This document shows, piece after piece, positions 61,270 to 64,000 of a stretch of DNA of 64,000 nt. Below the pieces are notes generated by a model. It made no database searches. It was not told where the DNA came from and was given only the letters and a program-made list of their open reading frames with translations. The position numbers and the translations under genes are program-made. How positions within the stretch are numbered: position 1 is the first letter of the stretch; the number at the start of each line of letters is the position of its first letter. Source of the DNA: Cryptomeria japonica (taxonomy: Eukaryota > Streptophyta > Pinopsida > Cupressales > Cupressaceae); NCBI RefSeq assembly GCF_030272615.1, contig NC_081408.1, positions 64,476,614 to 64,540,613 of the forward strand. The letters run 5' to 3'.

Positions 61270-61286
61270 TAGAAACTTCCAATGTT

Positions 61287-62570
61287 ATAGTAGATAAGAA
61301 TTTTATTTAGACATAATAGCCAAATGAAAAAAATAGATTATGCCATTTAAATGTCAATTTTTTTTTGCACTAAGAAAACTTACTAATTCCATCATTTATA
61401 TTCTCTTAAAAAAATGTATCCTAGAGTCGGTAAATAAGCCCATTTAGAATCATAAGCCCAAGTGATAAAATCAGATCTTTTTCTAAAGAACAAAAGGGTT
61501 GGTCCTTAAGAATATATGAGAGATTAGCTCAAGCAACCACCTCTAGAGTAGATACTAGAATCTTTCTAGAAATATATCTATGATTTCTCAAAAATATTAT
61601 TTCTTAAAATTATTCATAGTTGATTAGCCAATTTCCTAAAAAATTCAAGCAAGGATTGAGGAAGAGGATATGAAGAAAGAATTGGAAGATGTAGATCCTA
61701 AGAATCTTTCCAAGAAAAAACCCATTGAACTTTTTTAATAAAATAATATATTTGAAATATTCTAATCATGAAGACCGCCCACATAATTTCTATTATGAAT
61801 TTTTACTCAATATTGACTAGGAAAATTGCATCAACACCAACATAATTTAGCTAGAAAAGATTTATTATTGAGCTTAGCATTTTAGAGGCCAAGGCCACCA
61901 TATTGTATTAGTTTATAATTTTTATCTTAACTAAAAAAAATCATTTAGCAAAATCCAAATTCTCAATCTAAAGAAATTTTCTAAAAAATAGTCAAATTCT
62001 TTAACAAGGCCATATTTTAAAAACATCAATTTTTTTTATGAAAGACAACCATTTAAGTGTCCAATAACTAACTCACAATCAAAATCTATCAAACGTCCTC
62101 TTCCACTTCTCTTTACTAGGTTTGTCAATAGATTTGAGAATCTCTAAATAATCTGAAGGAAGAGATCATATTCTAAGTAAAAGATTTGTACAATTATTTA
62201 AACAAAAAAAGAAGAGTTGTGATGATAATTATTGTTTCCTTAGCTTCATTAATCTATTTTCCTAAAGTAGTTATATAAATGTCCAAAATTTTGCTAAACT
62301 TGATTACCTCATAGATTTAAGCAACACCTATTAATATTGTATTATCTAAAACTGAGGGTGTGATTATGAATCTAATATTTGTGCCAAAGTGAAAAAATTA
62401 GATATAGTTTATCATTCTTTGGTGCTTAATCAATCTACTCAGACCTTCTACCATCAAAATGAAAAAAATAAAAAGAAACAAAATCTTGTTTAAGTCCCTT
62501 AGAAATAGGGGAAAAAAAGGAGATATAATACCAATAATAAGAAAAAAAATTTAAAAAACCACACAACTCA
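61287..62570 (-). pseudogene. LINE (non-LTR retrotransposon) RT remnant
   Basis: Reading leftward from 62,570 in shifting frames: ILMVEGLSRLIKH (near 62,450), SVLDNTILIGVA near 62,345 (the F-V-D-D catalytic box, degraded to V-L-D-N), YEVIKFSKILDIYITTLG-INEAKETI (near 62,310-62,230), and further on YGGLGL-NAKLNNKS (near 61,890) and KLCWCWCNFPSQ (near 61,850). These are the order and spacing of a plant L1-type RT and its C-terminal extension. The endonuclease and ORF1 are not seen. Heavily mutated and not functional. Confidence 0.65.
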
Positions 62571-64000
62571 TGAGCGAATCAATTGGCTCGTGGCTAAACC
62601 CAAAAGAAAAATATTAGGAATCTTATATTACGTGAACGATGAGTCAAGATTTGTGAGGATAGAAGTGAGTATATAAAAAATAATATTAGAAATATCACTC
62701 AAAGATTTTTTGGATGGTTACAAATGACTTAAATTTTTAATCATTGACTATTTTATTATTTTGTGTGCGTAGGTCTGCCTGTATGCATGTTGGGATGATT
62801 TGTGAACAGAATCTGCTGTGGACTCAAAACGTTGCTTTCCTAGAAAGAGAAAAAAAAAAAAACTATTTGAAGGTTCCAGCTGTGGTTGATTCATAAAACT
62901 CGGTTTGACGGTGGGAACAGTTTATTAATAGAACGTGAAGTTGTAAAAGAGAAACGTGGGATTCCAAACAGTGAAAAAAAAGAATAGATCATCATCTCCA
63001 CTATTCATAAATGATGAATACCACAGTTGTAGAAAGAGAAAATTAAATAATTGACACTAATGGACGTCGATTTCTTATTTATACCACAGTTGTATAAATA
63101 CTGTTTGTGATTATAAGTTGGGCAGCAGCATGCTGTTAATGTGGTTTTTAACATTTTCCTCAGCTGCATACCTTTTATACTATGAGTTAAAGTTAAACAA
63201 CTAAAAATCAAGCTAACTACATTGACCTAAAAGATCTACATGCAGATTACAAACTATGAATAAAATAAAAGAGGATACCTATCTTATATGGTAACCTATC
63301 TAATCTCATATAGAATTTGTATTATAACACGGACATATTTTCATATATTTTAAGGATAAATTAAAAGCTTCCCGTGACTTAATGGCATATCTGATTTTGT
63401 TTCAGTGTGCCTCCTTGCGCATGGAAGATTTTTTTCTATTGCTTCCATTTGTGGGTCAATTTTGGTATGGTGGAAGATCAATTAAAGTCTTGGCTTGATG
63501 TTTGATAATACCACTCACTTTTGCAATTCCCTTTTACCACCAATACATTTTATTCTTCCAATACCTACAGTTTTATGCACTCTCTTATTCATTATTTCTC
63601 TACCGTTTATTTGGTAATGCTGTTTGAATTCCATAAACATCATGGTTGTTGCTAATGAATCCATCGTGCATTAGCGTAGGTATCTAGTCAGCGTTGATTT
63701 TTGTTAGATGCTCAGATTTTATTTTTTCTTTGCTTCATATTTTCCAATTGTCTTTCCTTTGTAGATAAGGACACAAGACAGACTTGAGACTTCAACAATG
63801 AAAGTCCAAACAAGTCTCTTGGAAGGCTTGAACAACCAAATCACATGTCTTATATATGAGTCCCTTCGTCTTGACTCTATTATTGTTCTAGGTATTTTAG
63901 AGATTTTAGATTAATCTTCTTCTTAAGAAGATAAATATAATTTTTAAATGGTTGTGTCTATAATTCATTACTTCCTTCAGAAGATTTAAACTATCTAGAT
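62571..64000. other. Intergenic AT-rich DNA to the right edge
   Basis: No gene recognised. A poly(A) run lies at about 62,850-62,861. ACCACAGTTGTA occurs twice about 60 bp apart (63,020 and 63,082), and CTAGTCAGCGTTGA at 63,684 repeats a motif from the SWEET 3' flank. Confidence 0.45.

Overview
The window looks like nuclear DNA of a seed plant. The evidence is AT-rich sequence, one six-exon SWEET sugar-transporter gene with GT-AG introns, and heavily nested plant-type LTR retrotransposons (Ty1/copia, Sirevirus-like and Ty3/gypsy Tat-like). The large, old, point-mutated nests would suit a gymnosperm such as a conifer, but that is inference; no sequence marker fixes the species.

Left part (1 to about 45,000). 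This is one nest inside an old minus-strand Ty1/copia element. Reading the copia leftward, its pieces are: 5' LTR from 44,289 upward, primer-binding site 44,274-44,286, gag 44,169-43,64x, protease (split), integrase (split), reverse transcriptase and RNase H down to 12,236. Four insertions interrupt it. (1) Element A ends at 12,235; its 5' part lies beyond the left edge. (2) Element B, 14,670-22,883, has 5-bp duplications AAAGA. (3) Element B', 22,903-26,084, is an internally deleted relative of B inserted 19 bp away. (4) Element C, 26,632-43,624, is a 17-kb Tat-like gypsy element with duplications GAAAG. Element A's 3' LTR is itself interrupted by element D, 3,341-11,223, a gag-protease-only gypsy-type element on the minus strand with duplications TATAG. 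A solo-LTR-like piece (H) sits inside B.

Elements A, B, B' and E (54,055-59,211, duplications CTCAT) form one family. Where visible, they have a tRNA-Met-type primer site, a gag with CCHC knuckles, no pol, a long conserved ORF of unknown function in the position where Sireviruses carry an env-like ORF, and several AAAGGGGGAG polypurine tracts before the 3' LTR. This pol-less family with a conserved extra ORF is the least explained system in the window. Second is C, which carries a plant mobile domain (PMD) ORF antisense to gag-pol downstream of integrase.

Middle (45,000-54,050). The only host gene that looks intact is the SWEET gene on the minus strand (46,140-48,082, 262 codons), with a TATA box at 48,193-48,203. 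From there to 54,050 is AT-rich intergenic DNA with two tandem duplications.

Right part (54,050-64,000). Element E contains inverted fragments of two other LTR elements. To its right is a decayed minus-strand LINE reverse transcriptase remnant, interrupted by a 1.68-kb insertion flanked by an exact 17-bp duplication. The last 1.4 kb has no recognisable gene.

Apart from SWEET, every coding region is broken by stop codons. Many stops read as C-to-T changes of CAG, CAA or CGA codons, as expected for transposons long kept methylated.
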